Origin: Antedon mediterranea
Lineage: Eukaryota; Echinodermata; Crinoidea; Comatulida; Antedonidae
Assembly (NCBI RefSeq): GCF_964355755.1
Contig: NC_092680.1
Location: forward strand, 8,657,001 to 8,721,000
Direction of reading: 5' to 3'
Length of the DNA: 64,000 bases
Shown in pieces: positions 32,101 to 44,024 of the stretch. How positions within the stretch are numbered: position 1 is the first letter of the stretch; every line of letters starts with the position of its first letter. The notes below the pieces were generated by a model. That model saw only the letters and a program-made list of their open reading frames with translations, was not told where the DNA came from and ran no database searches. Made by a program: the position numbers and the translations under genes.

Positions 32101-35100
32101 CAGAGGCCAACTGTTTTTAGGCCTCCTTCCCTGATAATATGTATATATATCTTAACTCTGTGACACTGTGATGTTTTCTTTGAAACTTACTTTAAAACAC
32201 ACTACAAATCGAATAAAGGTTTTTAGAAACAGTGATTAATTAATTATGTTCTCATTTCGTTGCAATAGGTGTAAATTGTTACGTATGTGACGGTATATAC
32301 ACGAACGCTCAATGTAATTCGGCGGGTTCCGTACAAACGTGCAGCAGTACTGATGAGGTAAGTATATACGTTTTACGTCAGAAATACGAAGAGTGATGTC
32401 TATCCGGAAATAAGAATATTACAACAAATAACAAAACTTTATTTGTTATAACAATTGGGTTTCATCAGGGTTTCAAAAATGTTTCCTTTAGGCCTACTAA
32501 TCGTTTATTATAAACCTCAGTGAAATAAAGAGTAAAATTGGGATAAAAAGAAATTGGATTAGTGAATACACTAACACTATACTATTGTTGAGGCAATTCC
32601 AAAAATGTGGATAAATGTAATCAAGAACAAAAATAAACAGGTAAATATGATTACAAAATGTGACGTAAGTATAGACGCAATTTTAGAAACTATACTATAT
32701 GAAAGATAAATATTTACACTTTGTCAAGAAAATTGTTATTCCTCCTCAATGTATATGCACGGGAGATGGTCAAAGGTTTGGAGACAAAAAAGTAGTGAAA
32801 ACGCGCCAAAACATAAGTTTTAATTTAATTTAATTTAAGTATAAATTGTTGAAAAGAACTGTGTTGTTGGAATAAGAGTACTAGCAAATGCATTAATTGT
32901 GACGACTATAAACATTTTTGAATTGATTGTATTAAAAGCTTTTTTAAAGAGCTCATTCTTGGCAGTGGAAATTATGCCTATACAAAAAAAAACGATTAGC
33001 CTATATACAATCGCTACTTATTCTATTTATAAATAAAAAAATATAATGAATCCATGGATGGTCTTTAAATCTAACGTTAGTTGCAGATTTTTTGGACCCA
33101 CATCAGTTCGCTTATCGGAGAAACAGGAACACTGAAGACGCATTAATATACAACCAGGCCAACAGCCATAAGTCGCGTGCTAAAACGCATAGTGATACCG
33201 GACCGACAGACAGACCGACAGACCGACATAGTGAACTATAGAGTCGTGTCCACGCGACTAAAAATGAAAAAATGTATGCACATCTTGGCAATTGGAGAAC
33301 ATCCCCGTCTGTTAGGATTATGTACTTCGACTTTAGTTCAGCTTTTAATACCATCCAACCACACATTTTAATTAATAAGTTGTTCGGCATGAATATCCCC
33401 AATTTACTAATTTCGTTCGTTTTTAACTTCCTTGTTGGACGTCTCCAGTTTGTTAGGCTAAATCAAAATGTCAGATCGGACATTATTCGGACAAATACGG
33501 GAGCCCTACTGTACTTGCACCGTTTCTGTTCAAATTGTATACGTCGGATTTCGAACCTAGGTTCCCGGACTGTCCAGTAATTAAATTTTCATTTTCATTT
33601 CATTTCATTTTATTGCATATCAAAATCGCAGCCAATGGCTGAATTACATGATACTTACAAATATAAAAACATTTAAAACAGGCATAAAACAGTATATAAA
33701 GTTCACATAGAAATCAAAGAACAAATAAAAGTGGAATCAAACATATTGCACAAGAAAAATACATAAAAATACAAATTTAGCTAAAATTTATCTACAAATT
33801 TAAAAATTTAATTAAATAAGGGAAATATGGAAATTGATTATTTATTTACAAGATTATGAAATTTGATAAAATTTGAAAATGTGAAAATTATGGAGTTATT
33901 AAGTTATTTACAGTAGCAGACGATTCTGCAATGATAGGTTTAATAAAAGAGGATGACGATACAAATTTCAAATCTGAAATAGTTAGGTTTACGAAATACT
34001 GTGATGAAAAATCATGGGGAGAACATGTAGATCAACTAATTAAAAAATTAAATACTAGACTGGTACTGTTTGAGGAAAATGAACGTTTTTAGGGTTAGGG
34101 AAGAGATACTTACTATGTTTTATTTATCTGTTATTTTTTCAATCTGGGATTATTGTCTATTAGGCTGGGGTGGGAATATAAACAAGGGAGATAAGGGCCG
34201 CACGTAAGGTGTTAGAAAGGGCATTAGGAGTGATTGGCTCGTCGGCGCTGACGGCGGACTCAGTCTACGATTTTCACTACGGAGAACGATTGAAAAATGG
34301 TTTACAGGCGATCATGGAGGAGGAAAGCCACCCCCTTCATTCGGATCTTCTTCGCTGCCACATTGGTAGAAGTGGTAGACTGAGGCCGGTGGTGGCGCGG
34401 ACGGGTCGACACTCAAATTCGTTTCTCCCAGCTGGGATTAAAAAATTTAACGATGACTTTAAGAGGTAACTACAATAATGTTGATAATAACAATAATAAT
34501 AATATAATATATTACTAATAATGAAATATAAGACACTTTTTAAACCGTTTTGTAATGATCTTTATTTTTAAATTAAATATTTATGAACTGTAATTTTATT
34601 ATGTACTATCTTAATCATTGTGTATTTTTATATTGTTGTTCTACATTTTATACTTTATTTTTATAGGATATTTTTATACGATATTTTTATGTGATAAGTG
34701 AGCAAATGCAATTTCCAGTTTATTTGGACAATAAAAGTTATCTGTATCTGTATCTGTATGATAGATAATTTTTTTTTATCGTAAAAGTGTTTCAAAAATC
34801 AAAATTAGCATTGCATGAATATACTACAACAAAAGTAAATTTTATATATACCAATGTATATACGGTACTACACTATAATATTGTAAACAATGCATTTTAT
34901 TGACTATAATTTTAAGTAGCTTAAATTCAAGAAAAAAAGAAAGTATTATGTATAACGAACATCTATTAATAATAAATATGTATTTGTAAAATTATGATGA
35001 ATGAATAAAAGTGGTATACCTCCGGTAGTTTGTGACACCATGAAGGAGAAAAAAAGTGATATCTATCAGCCGCGAATTGACATGGCGGATTGGGTTGGGG

Positions 35101-37484
35101 AGATAAGGAACAAACATATATGGAGTTTAAAAATACATTTTTAAAAATTCTTAAATTCTATATATAAATAGTAAAAGTAGCAAATTAGATAACAAAGTTC
35201 CCACAAAAAATTGAAAAAATATCAAAATCATTTAAAGAAAAAAAATGTAAATAAATAAAAATAAACAAAACGAATCCAAATATTACCACAATTGCGGAAA
35301 AGTAACTGTCATGTGTGAACAATATCGAGGTCATTTGTATGATTTAGGTTTCCGAAGCATTCGATTTATGTCCACTTTTTATTTTACCTATAGGTCAATA
35401 ATTAAAAACCAAAATATCAAATAATACACCACGAAAAAGTATATAGTTTGGTATGTTATACTTTCGTTAGTGTCTGCGCATCATCATCATCATCGACTCT
35501 CACCACTATGTGCTCTTTTTCGTTTGTTTTAGAGTCCATAAGCAGCTGTAGTTTTATTATTCCAATACTTCACATCTTATTTCTATAAATTACCAATTCA
35601 TATTTTATCATTGAAACTGCCCACTGATTGACCGAGTTCAACATGCATGTCCCTCTCATCTGTTTCTTACCCTCCTATTCAATATGTACATTCACGATGT
35701 CACTTTCTGATGCAAACCCTAGATTAATATTCACAAAACACAATATTTTTCTTTAGCTCTTTTATTTTCGTAAAGTCTTAACACAATAAAGTCTCCCGTA
35801 TCCAGTATTGCTTTTATTTTTTAGCTTACAGACATTTCAAAGTGAAGGAATATTTCGTGTATAACAAAACCAAGGCCGTAAATAGTTCCGAATTTTATTC
35901 TTGATACAATTTTTTTTAAATACTTTTGTACTTTTATCAGGCAACAGTGCGCTTTATTATACTTACTCCTTCCATGCGAATTGGTATATAACAACATATT
36001 AAGGCAGAAAAGGACGAGTAACTCCTAGTAATAATTATTATTATATTAATTTATGAAAGAAAAACAACTTATGAGGACGGAGAGCGGGTGGGGTTTTGTT
36101 TTGTTGCTTCCAGAATATTCTTTCCTCCTATCTTTCAAAACGGATACAGTAGGATTTAGTACAGCCAATCGTTTACAAATGTCGATCCATTTCTAACAGT
36201 TTTTAGTCGCATGCAAACGCGACTCTACAGTCCATGTTGATCGTTCGGCCGGCAAACACTAACCCAAATTTGAGCGCGCGACTTGCAGCCATATGTTCGT
36301 ACTATACACCACCCGTAAATGCGTCGAATTTGAGTGCGTTATAAATTGTTACCTTTTTTTCATGGTATTTTCCAATTAAGACTTACTTTCTTTAGTTTTG
36401 CCTCTTTCATTTATCATAATTTAATCACCATATTATTATGAATTATGAATTTTGTATAATTTCATCAAAAAAATATAAATCTGTTACATTGTAGTAATTG
36501 AAAGAAATCCAATATTTATTTGATTTGAATTGATACCTGTACACGTTTTTTTTTAATGAATTAGATCTGTCAAAATGAAATTCTTGATGATAACGGAATA
36601 CATTCGATAAAGAAGGCGTGCAAACAAGACGATTCCTGTTATAGTGAGGAAGATAAAAACGCCGATGAATGTGGTTTACACTTGCCAAAGTCTCATTGTC
36701 GATACTGTTGCACTACTAATTTGTGTAACCAGCCTGAAAATCCTTCTTCTAATGTGCCGACCACAATTCCTAATTCAGAAGTACAGACATCAACCATACA
36801 CCAGACGACAGGTAAGTTTTGATTGGTAATGCGTGGTTCCCACTGGCGACGCAACACAAGGACGTAACGCAACGCAAGTGAATTGACCAATCACAAGCGA
36901 TGGCTTATTCGCTTGTGATTGCTAACTGCCTATAACTTCGCTTGTCATTGGTTAAAACGCTTGCGTTGCGTTTACGTCCTTGCGTTACGTTCTAGTGGGA
37001 ACCAAGCTTTAAAGGAATAAAAACAGATTTATAATGTAACCAGCCGAAAACAATGATTACAGTAATCTCTAGTTACTTACCATATCCATTGGTGTTTCCC
37101 GGGGAATGTTTTTAAATTTGGTCATTGCAATTGATATGCTAATAGTCAAACTCTCTCTCAGAGCCACACTGGTAACTACATGTTTATTTGTTTATCTATT
37201 AATTCTTTTTTTCTACTGTAGAACTTGGAGAACTAAACTCCAGATCAAACTTATTAATGGTCGGCAAACATGATGCCGGGCTAATAATGCATCGAATGAT
37301 CCGGACACTTAGTAGCCAGTCCGCCATCAGATGTGCGCAGCAATGCATGATGGAACGCCAGTGCGTATCTATTTACTTCGGTAATAGTTTATGCCAGCTG
37401 AACACATATACTGAAGAAAGTTACGGAGAAAATATTAATTCAAATGTTAATATGAAATATTACACAATTAGCAATTGGCTCTAA
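29140..37484 (+). CDS. Secreted Ly6/three-finger plus PAN/apple domain protein (4 exons)
   Basis: Exons 29140-29197, 32269-32357, 36565-36811 and 37222-37484 join in frame to 218 residues. Exon 1 encodes a hydrophobic signal peptide (MLYFIKVFFLLNMFVDSVQ), with likely cleavage before GVNCYVCDG. Exons 2-3 form a Ly6/uPAR three-finger domain: CYVC at the start, spaced cysteines, and the terminal HCRYCCTTNLCN. A Ser/Thr/Pro linker follows (NPSSNVPTTIPNSEVQTS). Exon 4 gives a PAN/apple-like domain with SAIRCAQQCMMERQC, VSIYF and LCQLNTYTEE. It ends without a GPI-anchor-like hydrophobic tail, so secretion is predicted. Partner and role unknown; such domains bind proteins or carbohydrates in adhesion and innate immunity. 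Exon 1 rests on frame, donor (GTAAGT) and signal-peptide logic. Large introns hold SINE, LINE and MITE copies. Confidence 0.75.
30505..30940. repeat. Three diverged tandem units of about 150-180 bp
   Basis: Each unit has TTTCATTTAATGTATGA (or close), GCGTTCTACGA, CAAAAATGAATGAAAA and ATTACAATGAATAT. Located in intron 1 of the TFP-PAN gene. Origin not recognised. Confidence 0.65.
31685..31968 (-). mobile_element. 5S-rRNA-derived SINE
   Basis: On the minus strand, 31968-31845 reads like 5S rRNA: CACGTTGAAAAACACTGG, TTCTCGTCAGATCACCGAAG, GTTAAGCAACG, AAGCCTGG and GATGGGAGACC in the correct order, with a small insertion after CCGAAGT. It runs into a non-ribosomal body (CTTAGTTATTATGCCTCAGA, CCCTTGATCAATGTTAGGAC, CAATCAAGGTGCTTTAAACA). 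This is the SINE3/Deu-type design. The same 3' body is at 53345-53510. Confidence 0.8.
33150..33262. mobile_element. GACCGACA-family repeat, copy 1
   Basis: Contains GACAGACCGACAGACCGACA, TAGTGAACTATAGAGTCG and CGCGACTAAAAATG, shared with copies at 36200-36315, 49335-49450 and 60525-60655. Confidence 0.6.
33270..34762 (+). mobile_element. Degraded CR1/L2-type LINE, 5' truncated
   Basis: Frames on the plus strand encode reverse-transcriptase pieces: YFDFSSAFNTIQPHILINKL near 33322-33390, a VADDSAMIGLI block (palm ADD box) near 33920, DQLIKKLNTRL near 34030, and a C-terminal part SHPLHSDLLRC and NSFLPAGIKKFN ending at 34469. The 3' end is AATAAAAGTTATCTGTATC with a (TCTGTA)n tail, as in CR1/L2 LINEs. 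Frameshifts and an inserted repeat (33580-33900) break it; inactive. Sits in intron 2 of the TFP-PAN gene. Confidence 0.8.
33580..33900 (-). mobile_element. LINE 3'-end fragment inserted in the LINE
   Basis: On the minus strand, TCATTGGCTGCGATTTTGAT then GCAATAAAATGAAATGAAAA resembles another LINE 3' end with a simple tail. It splits the reverse transcriptase frame of the older plus-strand LINE. Confidence 0.5.
36200..36315. mobile_element. GACCGACA-family repeat, copy 2
   Basis: TTTTTAGTCGCATGCAAACG, GACTCTACAG, GGCAAACACTAACCCAAATT and TGAGCGCGCGACTTGCAGCC; a reverse-orientation relative of the copy at 33150. Confidence 0.65.
36832..37008. mobile_element. Palindromic MITE, family B copy 2
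   Basis: Left end GTGGTTCCCACTGGCGACGC, right end GTTCTAGTGGGAACCAAGC; inner arms carry AAGGACGTAACGCAACGCAA and its complement. It lies in the last intron of the TFP-PAN gene, starting about 20 bases after the donor of exon 3. Confidence 0.8.
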
Positions 37485-37721
37485 TTCTTTCTGCCGTAAA
37501 AGATGTAAAAAAATGCCTTGAATGAGAATGATGAGACTCTACTTTTGTATTTTTCAAATATTGTAAGATTATTATAATGATGATAATATTTATAATATAT
37601 ATCATCAAGCACAATCTTGTCAGGAGCAAGCAATAGGCATAGGCCTGAATAAATTTAACTGCTTTTGCTCCAACAGCAGTTAATTGGATTGGATTTTTTT
37701 AATCGTTATTGTGATCAATGT

Positions 37722-37727
37722 TTTATT
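37722..37727 (-). terminator. Candidate poly(A) signal of EPHX4-like gene 1
   Basis: TTTATT on the plus strand (AATAAA on minus), 130 bases downstream of the minus-strand stop codon. It would make the two convergent transcripts meet or overlap. Confidence 0.35.
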
Positions 37728-37748
37728 ACAAACCATGGATTAAGTTTG

Positions 37749-37754
37749 AATAAA
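37749..37754 (+). terminator. Candidate poly(A) signal of TFP-PAN gene
   Basis: AATAAA about 265 bases after the stop; another AATAAA is at 37648. Both lie in the 372-base gap facing the convergent EPHX4-like gene. Confidence 0.35.
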
Positions 37755-37856
37755 AGTACAATTCACAGTAATTTCAATTAATTGCATACTGTAGCTAAAA
37801 TCCTTTAGTTTTGATACGACTGAGCATTATAGTATATATAATTCAGTACACAACAT

Positions 37857-40800
37857 CTACTTTTCAAGAAACTCTAAAATTAATCTATTAACTTCTTCTG
37901 GTTTTTCTTGTTGAACACAATGTCCTGCATCAACGTACTGTTTCGAAACGTTTGTTAGGTATTTATCAAGTCCTTTAGTTATGTCCAATACCATGCCTAT
38001 ATCATTCACACCCCATATTAATAGCGTTGGCGTGTGGATTACTACATCTTCCTTAAGCCACGAGGATGATGGAGACCTAAGGAGGCATCGGTAATAGTTT
38101 ACTTGGCCTGAAACAGCTCCTAAGAATAAAATATGTATGTATAGTGTTTTTTACATTTACAATGGGTGTAATAAAATGATAAATTAGCATTATTTATTTA
38201 TACTCCACTCTACGGATTGAAAGAAAATAAATGTTTGAAATGAAAAATGCTGATTGCTACCTGGTCTAGACATACTGTATTTGTACACTTCAAGCTCTTC
38301 TTCGGTGAGATCCACATTTTTGAATAATTTCTTAAGGAACGGGTAGTCACCAACTGAAAGCATAAACTCTGGTAGGAAAGGAACTTGAAAGAAGAATATG
38401 TACCTAAATACAATCAAGATACTTGTTATTATTACACTACTTACAGAACAGTGTCAGGAATCATCAGGTGCGTTCATTTTGTAGTAAAATTGATAACTTT
38501 GGTTGGAAATAACATTTCTTACTTGTCAGAATACCGAATATAAAAATACAAATATTTAAATGGTGGACCCATTAAGTTAAAACAGCACTTTATTTTCCAA
38601 GTTTTAGGCCCAGGGCTACGCTATTTTAAACTATTACATGCAAATGTGACAGAATCAAATTGTTGTCACTACATTTGAAGCATTACTGTCTACAATGTAT
38701 GACTGGTTGATGAAGTAAACTTTAAAATGTGTGCTGCCCTCTCCTCATGTCATTGTTTTAAATTATACAGTAGCTATACATATAACAAAATGTACAGCCA
38801 CAGTTATTTGAAGCCATTATGCGTACAATCTGCCCCTTGTAATTATATTCAAACATTAGGGAAAATAGACTTGTATATTCTTCGGAGTTGCTGCCCATTT
38901 GCAAATTACTGATGAAATCAAATAATTGCTGCAGTACAATAAGAGATGTACAGATATACTGAAACCTCATAAGCACCAGCGATTGTCCAATACATTATGC
39001 TCCTTACCATGACATCATAAATTGCGTTAGATTTGTTTTCAAAACTTCAAAATATCTTGTAGGATGTGGTCCATTAGCAACGATCAGTTTGTCAACAATA
39101 TCAGGATACCAGCTAGAGCATGTATAGGCAATAATGCTTCCCCAGCCGTGACCAACTAACGTGCAAGAGCTATATCCAAGAGCTGATATCACTGCCTTAA
39201 CATCACCTGGAAAATGTTAAAATAGTAACAATAATTTTAAATTAAATATTATGTTCTTCCATATCTAATCTTTGATTTGAAACTTTGTGTATCCAGCTTT
39301 CCAGAAGTCCTTTAGTTGGTGGCTCAGAATGTTTCAAAATGCATTTTAAAATGTACGACAGATTTAGGAAAATAAATTTTCAGTTTACTACTTCTCCTTG
39401 TGTAAATGAAACTCACCAACCAACAGTTGCATTTTGTAAGATTCTCTGCCACTTGGACGATCTGATTCGCCAAACCCTCTCATGTCTATTGCCACACACC
39501 TGAGGTTTAGGATTAATAAAAAGTTGGAAGTAGAGATGCAAATAATATGGTTACTATATTAACCAAACTTTATGTTTCATGATCAAGTCACCAACCCTAT
39601 CTGAAATACACTTGTAAGTTAACTCATTTAGTCTTAAAATTTGAAAAAAACCCTAAATTATTATTATTTGCCTATTCAATTATGATACCTATAAATAATT
39701 TGTTTTTCTTGAGTCTAAATTGAGCTTGGACATTACAATTAAATAATATGTTCAGCAACCAAACTTTGAAGAAGTTAGTGTGGCACTTGATCAATCATCT
39801 TAATTAGGTTATATGCATTATCATGCATATAACCTCTTGATTCTGTCAAAATCTTTATTTATTTATTTATTTATTTATTCTTTCCTTAGCACTATTTTGT
39901 CCGTGAATTATCTTGATATCAGTTTCATCTATCTAAGTCAATTTTTCAGAGTATATTCCTTATGGCCAGGAATCGATGTGGTTATGTTTTCAGGGTGCGC
40001 AATCAAACATTACGCGGTGTAATCATATTCTTCACAAGCATGAATCACTTTTAAACAAAATTTGGTACTCATAAATTTCAGGTCATATTTCATCATATGG
40101 CAATACAATTACGTGCGTAGCGCATGTAACGCATGCGTACGCGCGCTTAAAATGTTGAAAATTGTCAGAATTTATTTTCGATGAAATTAGAGTAGGTTTC
40201 AGGCAATTTTAAGCGTTTAAAAAATTGCCATGAGTGCGCAGATTTTTGCACGCGCACTGCGCGTCAAACGTTAGTGCGCACTGTTTTTGTCCGATTACTG
40301 TTGTATAACCTTTCTTTAATAATATCATCATATTTCATTCACTTTTCAACGCGAAACAGCGTTATACGAGAACGTCAAAAGTGACAGGCTATGCACGTGT
40401 AAGTTAACAAAATGGTGAAAATATGCTAAATTTTAAAATTAATATATATCGTTAGAATGCTCGGGAACACCTATTTTTTATTTAATTTTCTTGAAGTGTA
40501 TGTATCATATGTATGATTTATTATGAAATTAGAAGAACAAAAGTTGATTAAGTCATCATTAATGGCATATTAAATTTAACAAAATTAATTTCGACAATCA
40601 AACAAATTATAACATTTTCTTAGGCCAAAATAACAAACTTAACATTAACTTTCTTCCTTAAGAAGTTCATATATTAAAGTTAAAAGTATATAGTTTGACA
40701 GTGCATCATTTTTTTAAATTTTTAAAGATGTCATCATAGTAAAACATTATAATTCATTGCGGTATGTAATAATCTATTTGCACCAAACTGGTTACTGCAT

Positions 40801-42189
40801 AGTAAATACACGGAGGAATCTTTCCATAACTTTTAGTCGGTTGTGTATGGCTCGGTGGTCTTTGCTCGTGTCTATAGCATTCAAGTACCGAGTTCGAGTC
40901 TCACCTTGGGAAACCAAACGAAATAAGATTTTTTTTATTATCCGTATTGGTTGTTCAATGTATTTCTTAGTGTATAGATTATACACATGATTTATAATGA
41001 AATCTAAATAAAAACACAAATGTGGTTTATGACATTATATACACAGAAAGATTTTTGATCGGATTATGATACCGGCTATTGTATTTGCGTTAGCAAGATC
41101 CTATCATATATTATAAATAACTAACGATTCTGAGAAAATCAATCAATCAATCAATATATCTTAAATCAATCAATTATCTTTATTTAAATCAATGCATATA
41201 ACCTATAATTCGTCATAGTGACGAATTAAATCTAGTTTAAAATTATCTTTGTTTGTGTGTACTGACGAAAGAATATAAACTAGAAATTATGGTGTGTACA
41301 ACAGCACTCCAGTTTAAATGCTTGGTTACCACTAGGACACAAGACCAACACAATTGATTTTTACCAATCACAAGCAATTTTATTATACAGTATGAACCAT
41401 TGTCATAAATAGTTCAAGTCACTTGTGTTGCGCTTACGTCCTTGTGTCATAGTGTGAACCAACCAAGATGTAGTAATGACTGGCCCAGCAGAATTCTTTT
41501 ACCTATATAAATGACAGAAAGCCTTCATCTGGTGTCGCCATGAGTACCAGCATTCTGGAAAGCCATGCAAGAACAACATCAAAGGCTTACTGCGATCTCC
41601 GGCTGCAACGTAATGAAGTTTCAGACCCTGTTTGAAAATGAAACAATATAGTTTACAATACAAAAATTTGTTTTTTTTTCTATCAATTGTTTAACTGTTC
41701 CTATTATAATTGGCAAAATCTTATAATTCTTGATAATGATAATAGTATGTATGTAGTATAGTTACAGTGTTACAATAAGCATGGAGGTACCTCTATGCAG
41801 CAAGTACTAGGCCTACTAACTAGGCCCTATATCATATGCTAGAAACTAAGAAAGAATTTTTCTAACAAAGTTGAGCTTCAATTCAACAGGGGAAAACCCA
41901 CGGATCTTGATACAGTTTTTTTTTTATATATGTCTAGGCGAAATACATTTTGTGACTGACTTACATTAACAGCCAGAAATCCGTGCTTTCCGTGCGATTC
42001 CTCGTCCATACAGCCAGGCCATGTCCCACGTCGTTTACGCTTGAAAAACCAACCAGGGCCGTTCATAATGAACGAGTACGCTAGTTTTAGAAGAACAAAG
42101 TATCCATATATAAGGCCTAGAATTAACGAGTAATAATAACCGGGAGTTTTTCCAATGAAAAACCCACAACTTCGCTTCAGAGACAACAT
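37857..42189 (-). CDS. EPHX4-like alpha/beta hydrolase 1, nucleophile Asp replaced by Gly
   Basis: Exons 42189-41965, 41627-41503, 39499-39417, 39206-39008, 38403-38261 and 38119-37857 give 345 residues (human EPHX4 is 362). One N-terminal membrane segment (YYYSLILGLIYGYFVLLKLA) precedes the hydrolase fold. HGFPECWYSW (oxyanion motif, H96) is intact, as are NYYR, the acid-side WGVND (D298) and His in DAGHCVQQE (H325). The nucleophile elbow, GHDWGG in epoxide hydrolases, reads GHGWGS here, so G165 stands where the attacking Asp should be. Family enzymes open epoxides by an Asp-ester intermediate; this protein is therefore predicted not to do so. All splice sites and the frame are intact, so it is not an obvious pseudogene. 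The exon 5 edge is accurate to one base. The neighbour at 48902-55346 is its paralogue. Confidence 0.9.
39806..41238 (-). mobile_element. 1.4-kb repeat family, copy A
   Basis: Inverted relative to the two copies at 42612-45514 and nearly identical to them. On its own strand it runs from CTAGATTTAATTCGTCACTA to AATCAAGAGGTTATATGCAT, with TAGGTTATATGCAT near one end and ATGCATATAACCT at the other. It contains a tRNA-like segment. It sits in intron 2 of EPHX4-like gene 1 and codes for no known protein. Confidence 0.8.
40843..40912 (+). repeat. tRNA-like segment in 1.4-kb repeat
   Basis: A-box-like TATGGCTCGGTGGTC and B-box-like GAGTTCGAGTCTC spaced as in a tRNA. Pairing of the acceptor ends is poor; probably a Pol III promoter relic. 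The same segment recurs in copies B and C on the other strand. Confidence 0.45.
41325..41464. mobile_element. MITE, family B copy 3
   Basis: Ends GGTTACCACTAGGACACAAG and CTTGTGTCATAGTGTGAACC; centre with ACCAATCACAAGCAATTTT and CAAGTCACTTGTGTTGCGCT. In intron 2 of EPHX4-like gene 1, about 40 bases from exon 2. Confidence 0.65.
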
Positions 42190-42611
42190 TTCAATTCAAT
42201 TTGTAAAAAAAATTTCAAATGTGAAGCAAACAGGGACCTAGAACGACGACAATTGAAAAGTTATCTAACTTTGTTTACGTACTTCCGCGCGAAACAATAC
42301 AATCAGCTGGACTCGATGAACCGTGACAACGACAACACGACATATTATCAAAGAATATTATCGGTGACTACTTCTTCTTCGCATGCAGCTAAAGTAAAAT
42401 GACGTCACGTTAAAGTGGGTCGTCACAGAGTCTCATGCATATTAATGAAGCAAACTTGCTGAGAGTTTTTTCACACACGCGACGCGAGATTTATCGAAAA
42501 ATAATAATTGTTTTCACTGCTGTGGATAATAAATAATATACTTTAATTTTAACATGACAGGAGAGCCTATATACTTCCAGTGCGAATAAAAAATAATAAT
42601 AATGTACAATA

Positions 42612-44024
42612 CTAGATTTAATTCGTCACTATGACGAATTATAGGTTATATGCATTGATTTTAATAAAGATAATTGATTTTTAAAAGATATTTTGATTCA
42701 TTGATTTTCTCAGATTCTTTAATTATTTATAATATATGATAGGACCTTGCTAACGCGAATACAATAGCCGGTATCACAATCCGATCAAAGATCCCTCTGC
42801 GTATAATGTCATAAACCACATTTGCTGTTACATAATAATAAAGACATAAGTTATTTTTTATCTAGATTTCATTATAAATCATGTGTATAATATATACACT
42901 AAGAAATAAATTTGAACAAACAATACGAATAATAAAAAAAAAATCTTATTTCGTTTCCAAAGGTGAGACTCGATCTCGGTACCTTGAGTGCCATAGACAC
43001 GAGCACACACCACCGAGCCATACACAACTGTCTAAAAATTGTAGAAAAATTCCTCCGTGTATTTACTATGCAGTAACCACTTTGGTGCAGATAGATTATT
43101 ACATACCGCAATGAATTATAATTTTTTACTATGATGACATCTCTAAAAATGTACAAAAATGATGCACTGTCAAACTATATACTTTTAACTTTAATATATG
43201 AACTTTTGGAGGAAGAAAGTTAATGTTAAGTTTGTTATTTTGGCCTAAGAAAATGTCATAATTTGTTTGATTGTCGAAATGAATTTTTTTTAATTTAATA
43301 TGCAATTAATTATGGCTTAATCAACTTTTGTTCTCTTAGTTTAATAATAAATCATACATAAGATACATACACTTCAAGAAAATGAAATAAAAAATATGTG
43401 TTCCCGAGCATTCTGACGATCTATATTAATTTTAAAATTTAGCATATTTTCACCATTTTGTTAACTTACACGTGCGTAGCCTGTCACTTTTGACGTGCTC
43501 GTATAAGGCAATTACGCGTTGAAAAGTGAATAAAATATGATGATATTATTAAAGAAAGGTTGTACAACCGAAATCGGACAAAAAGAGTGCGCATTAACGT
43601 ATAACGCGCAGTGCGCGTGCAAAAATCTGCGCACTCATGGCAATTTTTTAAACGCTTAAAATTGCCTGAAACGTACTCTAATTTCATCGAAAATAAATTT
43701 TGACAATTTTGAACATTTTAAGCGCGCGTACGCAAGCGTTATATGCGCTACGCACGTAATTGTATTGCCATATGATGAAATATGACCTGAAATTTATGAG
43801 TACCAAATTTTGTTTAATTGTGATTCATGCTTGTGAAGATATGATTACAAACGTGATTTCGTAAAATCGCGCGTAGACCGCGTAATTTTTGATTACGCAT
43901 CGTGAAAATATAACCACATCGATTCCTGGCCATAAGGAATATACTCTGAAAAATTGACTTAAATAGATGAAACTGATATCAAGATAATTCACGGACAAAA
44001 TAGTGCTAAGGAAAGAATAAATAA
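42612..44024 (+). mobile_element. 1.4-kb repeat family, copy B
   Basis: Head-to-tail with copy C and nearly identical to it; lacks the last 40 or so bases found at the end of copies A and C. Includes CACTATGACGAATTATAGGT, a tRNA-like segment near 42958-43027 (minus strand) and a CG-rich stretch GCGCGTACGCAAGCG. Confidence 0.8.

Noticed and set aside
34209-34469. Frame considered as an independent host gene
   Set aside because: Its sequence (HPLHSDLLRC, SFLPAGIKKFN) is the C-terminal end of LINE reverse-transcriptase proteins and is followed by a LINE-type tail.
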